64,000 nt of DNA, from positions 1 to 64,000 of the forward strand of contig JAJFHD010000068.1 of assembly GCA_021775805.1 (NCBI GenBank), written 5' to 3'. Under the pieces are notes generated by a model. It had not been told where the DNA came from. It saw nothing but the letters and a program-made list of their open reading frames with translations, and searched no databases. Positions 39,220 to 48,036 of this stretch are shown here, piece by piece. This DNA comes from Alphaproteobacteria bacterium. GTDB taxonomy: Bacteria; Pseudomonadota; Alphaproteobacteria; Rhizobiales; JAJFHC01. Position numbers and translations under genes: made by a program. Positions within the stretch are counted from its first letter, which is position 1; every line of letters begins with the position of its first letter.

Positions 39220-39834
39220 TCACTTGCGATCAAGCGCCATCCGACCGGCGGCGAGTTCCAGTATTTCAGCGGTGATTGCCGCCTGACGAACACGGCGTTC
39301 CTCGCCCTGAAGCGTCGAAACCTCACGTTCGATCCGATTCCGAGCTGCGGCCATGGCAACCATGCGGGCCTCGTTCTGGGCAGCGAACGCGTGCAGTGCC
39401 GCATGGCATATCAGAACGTGCATATAGTCCGCTCCAAGCGCGTCCAGAAATACCTCTGCAGGGAGGTACAGAAGAGGAATATTGTCGTACATGTTTCTGG
39501 GAACGGTTGAATAGTCGATTGGGAACAGGCGGCGACGCTCGACCGATAGGGCGCCAGCCCGCCACTGGCTGAAGACCGCGTCAAGCGAATCGATCTGGCC
39601 TGCAGCGATCCGAGTGTAGAGGGCGTCGACGATGCGTTCTGCAAGTAGCGGGACGCCTGGCGAATGCGACGGCATTGCAGCATTCCAGTCTGCGGCGATG
39701 CCTCTCTCAGCGGCGATTGATTCGCCGTGGCTACCGATCAGAAACACTTCCGATGCAGACGGCTCCACGCCAATCGTGGCGAACGCCCGTTCGCTGAATG
39801 CTCCGGCGAAGCCCTGTTCAGTCCCGAATATCAC
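39220..39834 (-). pseudogene. F1 ATPase gamma subunit, N-terminally truncated (N-ATPase type)
   Basis: About 204 codons match the gamma subunit of an F1 ATPase. FGTEQGFAGAFSERAF corresponds to the conserved central region, and the C-terminal helix has EARMVAMAAARNRIEREVST and ITAEILELAAG. Full-length gammas are about 280-290 residues, so roughly 80 N-terminal residues, including half of the rotor coiled coil, are missing. The break at about 39834-39850 adjoins an IS3 orfB fragment. The wording of the motifs is closest to the alternative N-type ATPase, in which gamma is the last gene of the operon. No other ATPase subunit remains. Confidence 0.8.
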
Positions 39835-39849
39835 CTGGACTTACCTGAA

Positions 39850-39963
39850 AAAGTGGAGGCTTGGCGTAGAGACTACAACGAAGAACGACCGCGCAGTGCC
39901 ATTGGAAACAACGTCCCGGCAGCACTGATGAAATCCACAGGCGCAGCCAGCCCGTCTGTGTGA
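39850..39963 (+). pseudogene. IS3-family OrfB remnant, C-terminal end
   Basis: The frame reads VEAWRRDYNEERPRSAIGNN, then VPAALMKSTGAASPSV and a stop, which is the standard C-terminus of an IS3-group OrfB. Only about 38 codons remain. It directly joins the broken 5' end of the ATPase gamma remnant, so the element, or a deletion running from it, removed the rest of the ATPase operon. Confidence 0.82.
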
Positions 39964-40100
39964 CAAAAGAGCGGAAAATCTGGCCCTGACCGGGGGCACT
40001 TTGGTTAGCACATCAAATAAGAACAGAACTAACTTATGAACGAGGAAAACCGCCGCCTGATGAAATGTGCGAAGGATTCTTTACGTTATCCGTCTCTGCG

Positions 40101-42488
40101 TCACTTTTTATTCAACCTCTTCTTTCGTAGTACAAACCCGGAACCGATGAGGGCCTTGTCTTTTTGTTTGATCGTCCCGTTCTTGGCTTTGTAATCTTCC
40201 ATTTCCGGCTTGGGGCGGGCCACATAATCGGCGGTGTCTTCAAGTTCGTTGCCAACCTCGTCCGGCCCGGTTGTCGAAACCGGTTTGTCGATGAACGACA
40301 AGGCGAGTTTGCGGCTGACCTGTGGTGCAGCGACACTGGTCCCATTCATGGCGAAAAACGTCCCACTGCGCGTCCCGATCGAAGAGATGCCGAACGTCGT
40401 GCTCGACCGTTCGCACGCGGCAACGCAGTTGACCTGGTCACCCGCCATGAGCGCCCACTCCGTCTCATCGTTCTTCCGCAGGGAACCGGCGGAACTGTAG
40501 GGGGCGACTCTATGCTCGGATTCGATGTAGCCTCCAACCACCATGACGGTGCGGTGGGTGGACATGCCGTTCAGGCTGCCGAAACGCCGCACAAGGAATC
40601 CAGGCCTCCACACCGAGTCGATGTCGCGGCGCCGGCCCAGTTCGTCGTAGAGGCTGTTCAGGGGATCGTCGAAGAAGCTCTGTTTGGCGCCGGTGTTGCC
40701 GTTCCCGAATGAAACATCCCTTTGAATCCAGCATCGGATGTCTGCCGGTACAAGCTCTCCGAAAATGTTGCTGGCATGACCGCTCAGGCCCCCCTGGTCG
40801 CGCCCGGGCGCGTATGAGATCTCGACCTGCCAGTGACCTGCCGGTGCCGCCGGCAATCGATTGAGGGTTTCCGTCGGCGCGATGGCGATCATGACGCGGC
40901 TCTGGAGGAGCGCGGAGCCGTCTTCCCGGCGCACATCGGCATGGCCGGGGCGATCGATCGAAAACTGGCCGACGCGATCGCCGCCAACGTGAATGTTTTT
41001 AAAAAAGTGCATGTCGTCGACATCTTTTGTGTCGACGACACTGTCGCCGGCGGGGGTCTTCAGCACAAAACGGAAGTCAACGGGGTCTACCTTGGTCGGC
41101 AGCCAGATTTCCATGAAACTCGAGGTCCGGTCGTAGTGCGAAATACTCCATGGCAGCTTCGCTGTTTTGGAGCCCGAAATATGCTCCTCGGTTACCACTG
41201 CGTGCAGACGGTCGAGGAACATGTTGCCGCTCGGCATGACCAGTGCCGTGGGGGCTTTCATAGCGGTGCGGCGATGCCTGATCATCTCTCCCATTGCCTG
41301 TTCAATCAGGCCGGTGCCGTCCTTCGGCCCTCCGGAATAGCCGTAGCTGAGGTTGACGATCAGCGGTGCCGATGACACGCCGTAGGCTTCGGCGATCCTG
41401 TCGGCACGGTCAAAGATATAGTGCATTGCACTGAGAACAAACATGTCCTTGCCGTAGCCCGACGTGTCCCAACTGCTTGAAACCGGCAAATCGACGGCGA
41501 TTATGCGGACATTGGCTTCGCAGTCTTCGGGCCAGTCGCCGGCCGCCAGCCCCGCCACATGCGCGCCGTGGGAATAGGCGCCCGCAAGGGAGGAAACGGG
41601 CATGCCGCGCCCACCGAGAACGCCTGCATTGCGATAGATGACATCTTCCTCGCCGTCCAATTGATCTGTGAGACGGTCTATGTCGTGTCCGGGAAATTCA
41701 CGCCCGAACAGCACGGACGGGCCCGGTCCGACAGGTGTTTCGGAAGGCTTTTTGGCAGACTGGTTCCAGTAATAGTCGATGCGCGTTCGCCGGCTTTCCC
41801 TGCACCGAAATGCCGAATGTGCGAACGGGATGCCGTCGTCGATAACAGCCATGATGACCAACGGTTTCGCTGGATCGTAACTCCGGTCCGGTTGCGGCTT
41901 TGCCGGCGGTTTCATATCAATAGGGTCATCGACGACGGACGTTGCGTCGAGGGGAAATCCGACTTTGAACACCGGGGGCGTTCGCTCGTCTGTGGTGCCG
42001 CTTTCAATACTGTCCAACAGGTTCCGGATGTCTTCGGGAACCGGAGAGAAGCCTGCGTTTTCAAGACTGCTGATCCTTGCATTCTCGTGATGCAGGTACG
42101 CAGATGCCAGTTGGTTGAGCCCCATCTCGAAGGTTTCCGCCGAGAACGGTGTCCCGGAGTCCTGTTGCGACCCCGGAGTTTCCAGGAGCAGTGGCAGGAA
42201 TCGATACTTGAACTCACGGCCTTCCGGACCGGGCCACATGGCGGGGGCGTGCGTGGGTACCCAGGGTCCCAGGCTCCGCACATCTATGCCGTGATCGGCA
42301 AACCGTCCTGGAGACATCGGGCCTTGTTGCGGGGTTGCGAACTGGGCCAGGCACGACAGATAGGTCGGCTTCCCCAGCATCAGTGTCGGCAGGTCGTAGT
42401 CCTTGCCGAAATCGGCCATCCAGCGCTCGTAGGGCCCGAGCGTGGTTTGCATGTGCGATGCGTCTTCTGTTGGGTGGGCGTCGGTCAT
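40101..42488 (-). CDS. Subtilisin-like serine protease (S8 family)
   Basis: This 795-residue protein has the subtilase triad in order: Asp in VIDDGIPFAHSAFR (about residue 214), His in YSHGAHVAGLAAGDW (about 311) and Ser in MNGTSVAAPQVSR (about 714). The N-terminal 200 residues (YERWMADFGKDYDLPTLMLG) have no recognised domain. About 400 residues between His and Ser hold beta-rich inserts. No signal peptide or prodomain is seen. ATG 42488 lies two bases after the stop of the PAP2-like gene, so the two are co-transcribed, with the SARP regulator upstream. The lack of an export signal suggests intracellular action or an unusual export route. Confidence 0.9.
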   Translation of the reverse strand: MTDAHPTEDASHMQTTLGPYERWMADFGKDYDLPTLMLGKPTYLSCLAQFATPQQGPMSPGRFADHGIDVRSLGPWVPTHAPAMWPGPEGREFKYRFLPLLLETPGSQQDSGTPFSAETFEMGLNQLASAYLHHENARISSLENAGFSPVPEDIRNLLDSIESGTTDERTPPVFKVGFPLDATSVVDDPIDMKPPAKPQPDRSYDPAKPLVIMAVIDDGIPFAHSAFRCRESRRTRIDYYWNQSAKKPSETPVGPGPSVLFGREFPGHDIDRLTDQLDGEEDVIYRNAGVLGGRGMPVSSLAGAYSHGAHVAGLAAGDWPEDCEANVRIIAVDLPVSSSWDTSGYGKDMFVLSAMHYIFDRADRIAEAYGVSSAPLIVNLSYGYSGGPKDGTGLIEQAMGEMIRHRRTAMKAPTALVMPSGNMFLDRLHAVVTEEHISGSKTAKLPWSISHYDRTSSFMEIWLPTKVDPVDFRFVLKTPAGDSVVDTKDVDDMHFFKNIHVGGDRVGQFSIDRPGHADVRREDGSALLQSRVMIAIAPTETLNRLPAAPAGHWQVEISYAPGRDQGGLSGHASNIFGELVPADIRCWIQRDVSFGNGNTGAKQSFFDDPLNSLYDELGRRRDIDSVWRPGFLVRRFGSLNGMSTHRTVMVVGGYIESEHRVAPYSSAGSLRKNDETEWALMAGDQVNCVAACERSSTTFGISSIGTRSGTFFAMNGTSVAAPQVSRKLALSFIDKPVSTTGPDEVGNELEDTADYVARPKPEMEDYKAKNGTIKQKDKALIGSGFVLRKKRLNKK

Positions 42489-42490
42489 GG

Positions 42491-43591
42491 CTATGCCGCA
42501 GACTTGAGAAATTCGGCAACGGACCTGTTCCACAGCCATTCAAAGACAGCGATTTTTTCTGCTCCGTCGATGGAGTCCTGCTGCGTGACACCGGGTGCAT
42601 CTTCAATCTGTTCGTGGACGCTCCGGCCAAAGTCGTCGTTGACGTCTGCTGTAAATTTTGCTGCTTTGACCGGCGTTTCCGCTTCCGGAAGGCCGCAAGC
42701 TCTCAACAACATTGTGCCGATGCGCCTGCCCAGCAATGCACCTGCGGTGTTGTCGATCGGGAAATGGATGCCGGCGACGCTGCGGTTGACGGCAATCCTC
42801 TGCGCCTGCTTTCGGACCATCAGGATTCGGTTTTCGTAGTCGGGATAGTGGCCGCTGACAGTCTCCAGCAGTTTTTCCAGCACGGTCGCGATTGCGGTGG
42901 CCTGGGTCGCATGGCCGCTTGGGAAACTGCCGTGCCCCGGGTTGGGAACAAGCGTCGTCAGACGGCCGTCGATTTCACTCGGCCGTCTGCAGGCGAGAAT
43001 GTGCTTTGGCGGCATCACCGCATAACCCGCGAGCACATGGACCGTCTGTATGAGTTCAAACGTATGTGCGAACTGCGGCATGGTCAGGGAGAGCAGCATA
43101 CCGAAATAGTCGGGAAAGGAGCCGACCTGAGCCATGATTTCACCACCCCGCTCGACACGGTGCCTTACGAGGTCGCTGACCAGACCTATTTGCTCAATGA
43201 ACACGCTATCCGACGGTTTTTCAATTGTGAGCAACCGATTGTCCGCCCAGGACACCGAAACACCTGGTGCTGATCCTTCTTCAGCCGGAATGCCGGTGCA
43301 CCTGAGACGGTTCTGGAATTCAGTGAGGTAGAGCATTTGCCGGACATAGGGATCCCAACGCGAGACCGGTTCGGTCGCCGCATCTGACATATCGAGGAAC
43401 GAGGTGGGTGGGTTGTCGTCTTTTGCGACACCCACAATGGCTTGTGCGCTCGATTGAAGCGCCATGAGCGAGCCGCCCCCTCCGCCGGCCGCCGATTGCA
43501 TTCCGTGCATTCCGTGCATCCCGTGCATTCCATGCATCCCATGCATCCCATGCATCCCGTGCATCCCGTGCATTCCGCTGAAGTACGACAT
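42491..43591 (-). CDS. PAP2/vanadium-haloperoxidase-like enzyme with N-terminal GMH repeat
   Basis: This 366-residue protein has the three-part acid phosphatase/haloperoxidase site: KHILACRRP, PSGHATQATAIATVL and NRSVAGIHFPID. It begins MSYFS, then eight GMH tripeptides and a Gly-rich linker, followed by DPYVRQMLYLTEFQNRL. No membrane helices typical of lipid phosphatases are evident, which favours a soluble haloperoxidase-like enzyme. The Met/His repeat could bind metal. It lies between the SARP regulator (18-base gap) and the subtilase (2-base gap). Whether it halogenates or dephosphorylates cannot be told from the motifs. Confidence 0.85.
   Translation of the reverse strand: MSYFSGMHGMHGMHGMHGMHGMHGMHGMHGMQSAAGGGGGSLMALQSSAQAIVGVAKDDNPPTSFLDMSDAATEPVSRWDPYVRQMLYLTEFQNRLRCTGIPAEEGSAPGVSVSWADNRLLTIEKPSDSVFIEQIGLVSDLVRHRVERGGEIMAQVGSFPDYFGMLLSLTMPQFAHTFELIQTVHVLAGYAVMPPKHILACRRPSEIDGRLTTLVPNPGHGSFPSGHATQATAIATVLEKLLETVSGHYPDYENRILMVRKQAQRIAVNRSVAGIHFPIDNTAGALLGRRIGTMLLRACGLPEAETPVKAAKFTADVNDDFGRSVHEQIEDAPGVTQQDSIDGAEKIAVFEWLWNRSVAEFLKSAA
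43503..43574 (-). repeat. Tandem 9-bp repeat, eight units
   Basis: Eight consecutive units of CCGTGCATT, with variants ending ATC or starting CCATG, encode the GMH tripeptide repeat on the minus strand. The units are nearly identical, so the copy number may vary between strains by slippage. Confidence 0.95.
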
Positions 43592-43609
43592 TGGTTATTC
43601 CCTTCCAGG

Positions 43610-45259
43610 TTAGAGGCCGCAGGCTTTTAATGCTTCGGCCATTTTTCGACCAACTTTGAAATCGGCTGCCGGATGTTCGGCGATGTAGCGTTCCAGACTG
43701 AATCCCGGTTGCCGCTCGAGCAGATGGTTGGCAATGGCGGTTGCATCGGACTTGCGTCCGAGATGGTAGAGCGAAGAAATCTTGACACGCAGGGACGAGA
43801 TTTCCCGGTTGTTCGTGCGTATGGCGCGGTCGGCAAGTTCAAGAGAACGGTCGTAGTTCTCAGCGGCGAGATGGGCTGTCGCGCTCAACGAGTCGAAAAA
43901 ATAGTCGAGTGGATCAAGGGGAGACAGTTGCCGGGCTTTGTCGACACAACCGACGGCAATCTCGGCTTCGTCGCGGTAGGCATGGGCGACCCCTTTGAAC
44001 AACCATGACATGGCCTGGTTCGGGTTGAGGTCCAAAGCCGTGTCGAAACTCTTTTCCGCTCGGTCCATTCGCAGGAGCAGATTGTTGTTCACCACGCCGT
44101 CGATCGTGATGCAGAAAGCGTTTTCCGGGTCGATGTCGAGGGCCCGCGCAATGCTGCCGCACGCCAGAGACTGGTCTTTTTGCCGGTCGGTGCTCCAGCC
44201 GTTGAATATCGACATGACATACCACTCGGCCAGCCAGGCATGTACTTCGGCGGCGTGAGGAGCACGGTCGATGAGAGCCTCGAGCAGCTGGCGTGAACGA
44301 GCGAAGTCGGCAAGGGTCATCTTGTGCATGAGATTGACGCTGGCGATCAGCATCTGGTGATCCTGAAGATCGTCGATCCGGTTCTGCTTTACGTGGCGGA
44401 TGGACTGGTCGGCAATAGCGCTGCCGATCGTCGACACGACTTCTGCGATGCCGTGGGCGGAATCTCCGAAGAACGCCTCCTGCGGACGACGGAACTGTCT
44501 TGTCCACAGGAGTTTGCCGGATCTGACGTCCACGAAGTCCGTATCGAGTATCCAATGGCCGTCGGTTTGCCGCAGCGTGCCGCTGACGCAATAGTCGACA
44601 TTGAATGCCGCTCGAACCATGCCGATATCGACAATTCGTCTCGCCAGCACACGGCTCGATAGATGGGAAATTACGTGCAGAAGATTCGACCGGGACAAAG
44701 TGCGGCAGGTCTCTTCGGCAAGCCAGTCTCCCATGATTGCATCGTTTTTGGATCCGCCGATGACCCGAAACGGCAGGATTGCTATCGACGGGACAATCTG
44801 CGTCTCCGGCAGTTTCGCTTCCATGCTGTACATGGCGTAGAGCTGACTGGGGTTGTCTCTTATCGCGCTAAGCCATCGCTGATATTGAGCAACGGGAATG
44901 TCGAGGCCATCGAGGAACACACCGGCCCCCGGCCGGCCAAGGTACTCCACTCTCGTCAAATCGATGGTGACATCGGCGTTGGTCGACCGAAACAGCTGAT
45001 CGAAACGGCTTCCGATCCGGTTTTTTATGTCCGAAAGCGCTCTGCGAAGGTTTTGACGGCCGGATTCGTAACTTGAGGCGCCCCACAAGGTTTCCTGTAA
45101 AAACGTCCTTGAGCGACGGCCAAATGGTGCAGTTACCAGTAGAGCAATCAGCGCTTTGTGTTTGTTGCCTGTGAGGTCGAATTGTTCGCCTGATGCCGAT
45201 TGCACAAAACATGCACCGAATAAATTGACCGCCAATATTTTCTTGCTTTGTTTTGTCAT
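43610..45259 (-). CDS. SARP/CadC-like regulator with TolB-like and TPR regions
   Basis: This 549-residue protein starts with a winged-helix segment of SARP/BTAD type (LTGNKHKALIALLVTAPFGR, LWGASSYESGRQNLRRALSD). A TolB-N-like region follows (VPSIAILPFRVIG, EETCRTLSRSNLLHVISHLS, VDYCVSGTLRQTDGHWILDT), and the C-terminal half is TPR repeats (GSIARALDIDPENAF, SFDTALDLNPNQAMSWLFKG). The same layout occurs in regulators annotated as adenylate-cyclase-like or SARP. It is the first gene of an operon with the PAP2-like and subtilase genes and faces the rightward set across about 180 bases, so it could control both. Confidence 0.82.
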   Translation of the reverse strand: MTKQSKKILAVNLFGACFVQSASGEQFDLTGNKHKALIALLVTAPFGRRSRTFLQETLWGASSYESGRQNLRRALSDIKNRIGSRFDQLFRSTNADVTIDLTRVEYLGRPGAGVFLDGLDIPVAQYQRWLSAIRDNPSQLYAMYSMEAKLPETQIVPSIAILPFRVIGGSKNDAIMGDWLAEETCRTLSRSNLLHVISHLSSRVLARRIVDIGMVRAAFNVDYCVSGTLRQTDGHWILDTDFVDVRSGKLLWTRQFRRPQEAFFGDSAHGIAEVVSTIGSAIADQSIRHVKQNRIDDLQDHQMLIASVNLMHKMTLADFARSRQLLEALIDRAPHAAEVHAWLAEWYVMSIFNGWSTDRQKDQSLACGSIARALDIDPENAFCITIDGVVNNNLLLRMDRAEKSFDTALDLNPNQAMSWLFKGVAHAYRDEAEIAVGCVDKARQLSPLDPLDYFFDSLSATAHLAAENYDRSLELADRAIRTNNREISSLRVKISSLYHLGRKSDATAIANHLLERQPGFSLERYIAEHPAADFKVGRKMAEALKACGL

Positions 45260-45437
45260 TCCTCCAGCCCCATGCAGGTTTTGACTGTCTGTATTGTCAG
45301 CAATTGTTGCCCATCCCAGTTATCGGTAGCACCGGATGTCGACGTTGCCAATTGCCCTCACACTTTTTTCACGCCTGCCAACTCACCCGGAGTGCATACG
45401 CTACAGACCCAAACAGCATGTTCGAGGTGATGAGCAA

Positions 45438-45647
45438 ATGGCGGAAGACGAGTTGGACACAAGCGTAAAGGACTTGATGGACTTTTTTCTAAGGTGGCCG
45501 GAATTCAAGGACACGGCGGCTGAAATCGCGACGCTTCCAAATCTCTCCAACAGACAACAAGTGGTCATTCACTGGCTGATCGTGCTTGCGGACCGCATCG
45601 GGCAGGCAGACCTGTCGCCTGGCCAGCCGCCTCCCTCCGAGTTCTGA
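45438..45647 (+). CDS. Small hypothetical protein (69 aa)
   Basis: I do not recognise this protein. It reads MAEDELDTSVKDLMDFFLRW, then a helical segment and NRQQVVIHWLIVLADRIG, ending PPPSEF. The pattern suggests two amphipathic helices. GAGGTGAT precedes the ATG, and the start context GAGCAAATGGC is identical to that of the next gene, which supports translation of both. The longer frame from 45336 has no good ribosome-binding site. It may be a small regulator or carrier for the cluster. Confidence 0.6.
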   Translation: MAEDELDTSVKDLMDFFLRWPEFKDTAAEIATLPNLSNRQQVVIHWLIVLADRIGQADLSPGQPPPSEF

Positions 45648-45850
45648 TCATCCCTCTGCAAGGCTGCCAATTGTGATGCCCGACACCTGATGCCGCGTGT
45701 CTGGGAGGCAATTTCACCTGTCTGTAAGCAGTCGTTTCGACCGGCGGCGAAGAATTCACGTCTTATTCACGACCGAGTTTTTGTTGTGCCGACTAGTTTG
45801 CTGTGTGCGCTGATACGAAGAGTCAAACAACAGATTAGGAGGGTGAGCAA

Positions 45851-46246
45851 ATGGCCGGATACATAATTAAATTCGATAGGAATGGAGACGAACCAATGTG
45901 TCGTCTCGAATTCGGGCACGCCAACACTGCAAATTACTGGATATACAAGTTCGTTCCCAACAGTCCCAATCCAGAACTTCTGGCGTCGGGGATTGTGACT
46001 GGTGGAGAGGACCCGGAACATGCCCTCGGCGGCTCGGCGGCAGATCTTGACGGCGCCGGCATCACGATTGTTGCGCGTTTTATTTCGCCTCTGATTGATG
46101 CGCAAGGACCCGAGAACTTCGCCAGTCTCACCGTGAGCTTCCTTCAGAATACCGGCGAGGCTGCGGGAAGCCCGCGGACGACGACGCTGCCCTTGAAGAA
46201 CGGCGTGGCGGCATTCGACGTCCGCTACAGATTTTCGGCAGCGTGA
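45851..46246 (+). CDS. Hypothetical protein (131 aa)
   Basis: This protein is not recognised. It begins MAGYIIKFDRNGDEPMCRLE and appears beta-rich (ANYWIYKFVPNSPNPELLAS, ENFASLTVSFLQNTG, GVAAFDVRYRFSA), with no signal peptide. AGGAGGGTGAGCAA before the ATG is a strong ribosome-binding site. It lies 13 bases before the outer-membrane-like gene, so they are co-transcribed. Confidence 0.75.
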   Translation: MAGYIIKFDRNGDEPMCRLEFGHANTANYWIYKFVPNSPNPELLASGIVTGGEDPEHALGGSAADLDGAGITIVARFISPLIDAQGPENFASLTVSFLQNTGEAAGSPRTTTLPLKNGVAAFDVRYRFSAA

Positions 46247-46259
46247 AAGGAGGTCTGAC

Positions 46260-47390
46260 ATGAAACGAGCACAAATAATCAGTCTGATTTCTGCAGCACT
46301 GTCTGTTGCCTTGCCTGTTGCCAAGGCAGGCGCTCAGGCCGGTGACACCGTATCGGCGATCAATGAGGTGGCAGACGTGCCGGAAGTCGATGTCTCTGTT
46401 CCGAAGTCACCGGCATTCACGGTTCTCGGCATTTCACCGCAGAATGCAACAAACCCCGCCACCGTCACCGAACTCGGCGCTTCTCTGTTGAATGTTGTCG
46501 ACAAGAACGGCGACCTTCAAACCGGCGTTGCCTTCGAAACCAATCCGTATCTGCTGTTCAAAGGGGCCTCGGTTTCGCTTGGCGATTATCAGAACAACTA
46601 TGCAACGCGGCTGTTGACCAACACTCAGTTCTCCTTTGCGACCGCCAAGGCGACGGAAAACTCCAATGAATCTATGCAAATAGCCTTGGGACTGCACGTG
46701 ACGCCGTGGACAGAAGAGGCTCATGATCCACGGCGCAACAAAAAATATCTCAACTGCCTAGAAGAGGTATTCCGCGCGGTGCCGAAGCCGAACAACAGGG
46801 ATATCCCTCGTCCTGAAGACGATGGCCCGGCCGTCAACAGGCGCGTTGACGACGAGAAACTTCTACGTGAGGCGCTGGGTGAAAAAAGGTGCAAAACCAA
46901 TTATGCCGAGGCGTTCAACAACCCGTCCGCCTGGACCCTGGGTGTCACACCGACCGCGATCAGCAAGTCCGGATCGCTTGACGATCTCGATTGGGCAGGC
47001 CTTGCGGTCTGGAGCACCTTGGGACTGCGACTCGACACGAAACCACTTGGTGTTGAGAGCCAGTTCATCCTGCACGGCCGCGTCCGGCTCGACGAGGTCG
47101 TGGCAGACACCGCGGTCGCGGGCACGTTTGTCGAACAGGATACCGGTGTCGTTGCGGCCCGGTTCCGCACGGGCTCGACGATCTGGAACATGTCGGCGGA
47201 GGCGGCCTATTTCTATACGGACCGGGACAAAGGCAGCGATGACTCCTATTCCCAAGTGACCGGCGGCTTCGAGTTCCGGATGACGGATGGCGTCTGGCTG
47301 GAAGCCGAGGCCGGTCGAACGCTCGGCAAATCCGGCGACGACGATACCTTCGGCAACATCTCGGTGAAATGGAATCTGGGTGCACAGTGA
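46260..47390 (+). CDS. Putative outer-membrane beta-barrel protein
   Basis: This 376-residue exported protein has signal peptide MKRAQIISLISAALSVALPV with likely cleavage after AGA or AQA. The mature part alternates beta-strand-like stretches (GVAFETNPYLLFKG, LLTNTQFSFATAKA, MQIALGLHVTPW, LDWAGLAVWSTLGLRLD, NMSAEAAYFYTDRD, DGVWLEAEAGRTLG) and ends NISVKWNLGAQ, compatible with a barrel. It has an insert with LNCLEEVFRAVPKP and a later cysteine in EKRCKTNY. AAAGGAGGTC is a near-perfect ribosome-binding site. It is the only clear envelope protein in this cluster apart from the holin-like gene, so it could be an exit route or receptor. Confidence 0.65.
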   Translation: MKRAQIISLISAALSVALPVAKAGAQAGDTVSAINEVADVPEVDVSVPKSPAFTVLGISPQNATNPATVTELGASLLNVVDKNGDLQTGVAFETNPYLLFKGASVSLGDYQNNYATRLLTNTQFSFATAKATENSNESMQIALGLHVTPWTEEAHDPRRNKKYLNCLEEVFRAVPKPNNRDIPRPEDDGPAVNRRVDDEKLLREALGEKRCKTNYAEAFNNPSAWTLGVTPTAISKSGSLDDLDWAGLAVWSTLGLRLDTKPLGVESQFILHGRVRLDEVVADTAVAGTFVEQDTGVVAARFRTGSTIWNMSAEAAYFYTDRDKGSDDSYSQVTGGFEFRMTDGVWLEAEAGRTLGKSGDDDTFGNISVKWNLGAQ

Positions 47391-47454
47391 GGCCCATGGT
47401 TGTTCCGCGAACACCAGAACTCTCACGCAAATAAATGGAGAAGAGGAGAACATC

Positions 47455-47712
47455 ATGGCGAAGATGAAATCAGGCGCACCGGCACAAAAAGTGACCTTTG
47501 CGGCAGCGGCTGCTGCGTTTGCCACGGTCATTGTCTCAGTCTTTGGGGACGCGGTCCCCGGATTGAACTTGAAGCAGTTCCAGGCCGAGTTCGTGACTGT
47601 GATCACGTTCTTAGCCGGTTACATGATGCCGCCGGCGGCAACCGACGCGATCATGCCGTCGTCTGCAATCGAGCAGATCGACAGTGTCACCAAGCAGACC
47701 GAAATCGCTTGA
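47455..47712 (+). CDS. Small holin-like membrane protein
   Basis: This 85-residue protein has a hydrophobic helix (VTFAAAAAAFATVIVSVFG), a turn with DAVPGLNLKQF, a second helix (FVTVITFLAGYMMPP) and a short polar tail. Small proteins with two helices, a loop and an ending like GYxxPP are common among phage-like holins, but this similarity is in pattern only. AGAGGAGAA precedes the ATG. A strong terminator follows at 47767, so it is probably the last gene of the transcript from 45438. Confidence 0.6.
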   Translation: MAKMKSGAPAQKVTFAAAAAAFATVIVSVFGDAVPGLNLKQFQAEFVTVITFLAGYMMPPAATDAIMPSSAIEQIDSVTKQTEIA

Positions 47713-47766
47713 GTAGAACGTCTGGCGAATCCGGGTCCGTTGCGACGGACAATCACACCCTTGGAC

Positions 47767-47803
47767 GACCGCGTGAGTAAACCTCACGCGGTCTTGTCGT
47801 TTC
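47767..47803 (+). terminator. Rho-independent terminator
   Basis: GACCGCGTGAG and CTCACGCGGTC form a perfect 11-bp stem with loop TAAAC, followed by TTGTCGTTTCT. It ends the transcript carrying the outer-membrane-like and holin-like genes. Confidence 0.9.
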
Positions 47804-47856
47804 TACACAGCGCTTGCGTCCCGGAGATGGCATAGCCGTCCAACAGAATTCAGCAG

Positions 47857-48015
47857 ATGCGGGAGCAAAAATTACCTCGTTCGAATTCACGACTTTTTCA
47901 CGGCAGGGATGGGGACACTTCTCCTAGCGTTATCGAGCAGATCGAAACAGAAGATCTGCAGGATGGCGGAAAACCCGGCCCCGGTTTCTTCGCCAAGTCC
48001 TTCCTGAAAACTTGA
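47857..48015 (+). CDS. Possible small ORF (52 aa) abutting the triple-hydrolase gene
   Basis: A 52-codon frame starts MREQKLPRSNSRLFHGRDGD and ends with ETEDLQDGGKPGPGFFAKSF. Its stop is immediately followed by the GTG of the longest frame of the next gene, an arrangement suited to translational coupling. There is no clear ribosome-binding site and no family is recognised. It may be a leader peptide or chance. Confidence 0.35.
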   Translation: MREQKLPRSNSRLFHGRDGDTSPSVIEQIETEDLQDGGKPGPGFFAKSFLKT

Positions 48016-48036
48016 GTGGCCAGCGGGAGTGTCGGC

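Noticed and set aside
41559..42839. A 426-codon plus-strand frame over the subtilase and PAP2 genes
   Set aside because: It is antisense to two well-supported genes and has no recognisable domain or ribosome-binding site.
43503..43574. Short regular repeat considered as a CRISPR array
   Set aside because: The units are contiguous 9-mers without spacers and encode a GMH repeat in a real gene.
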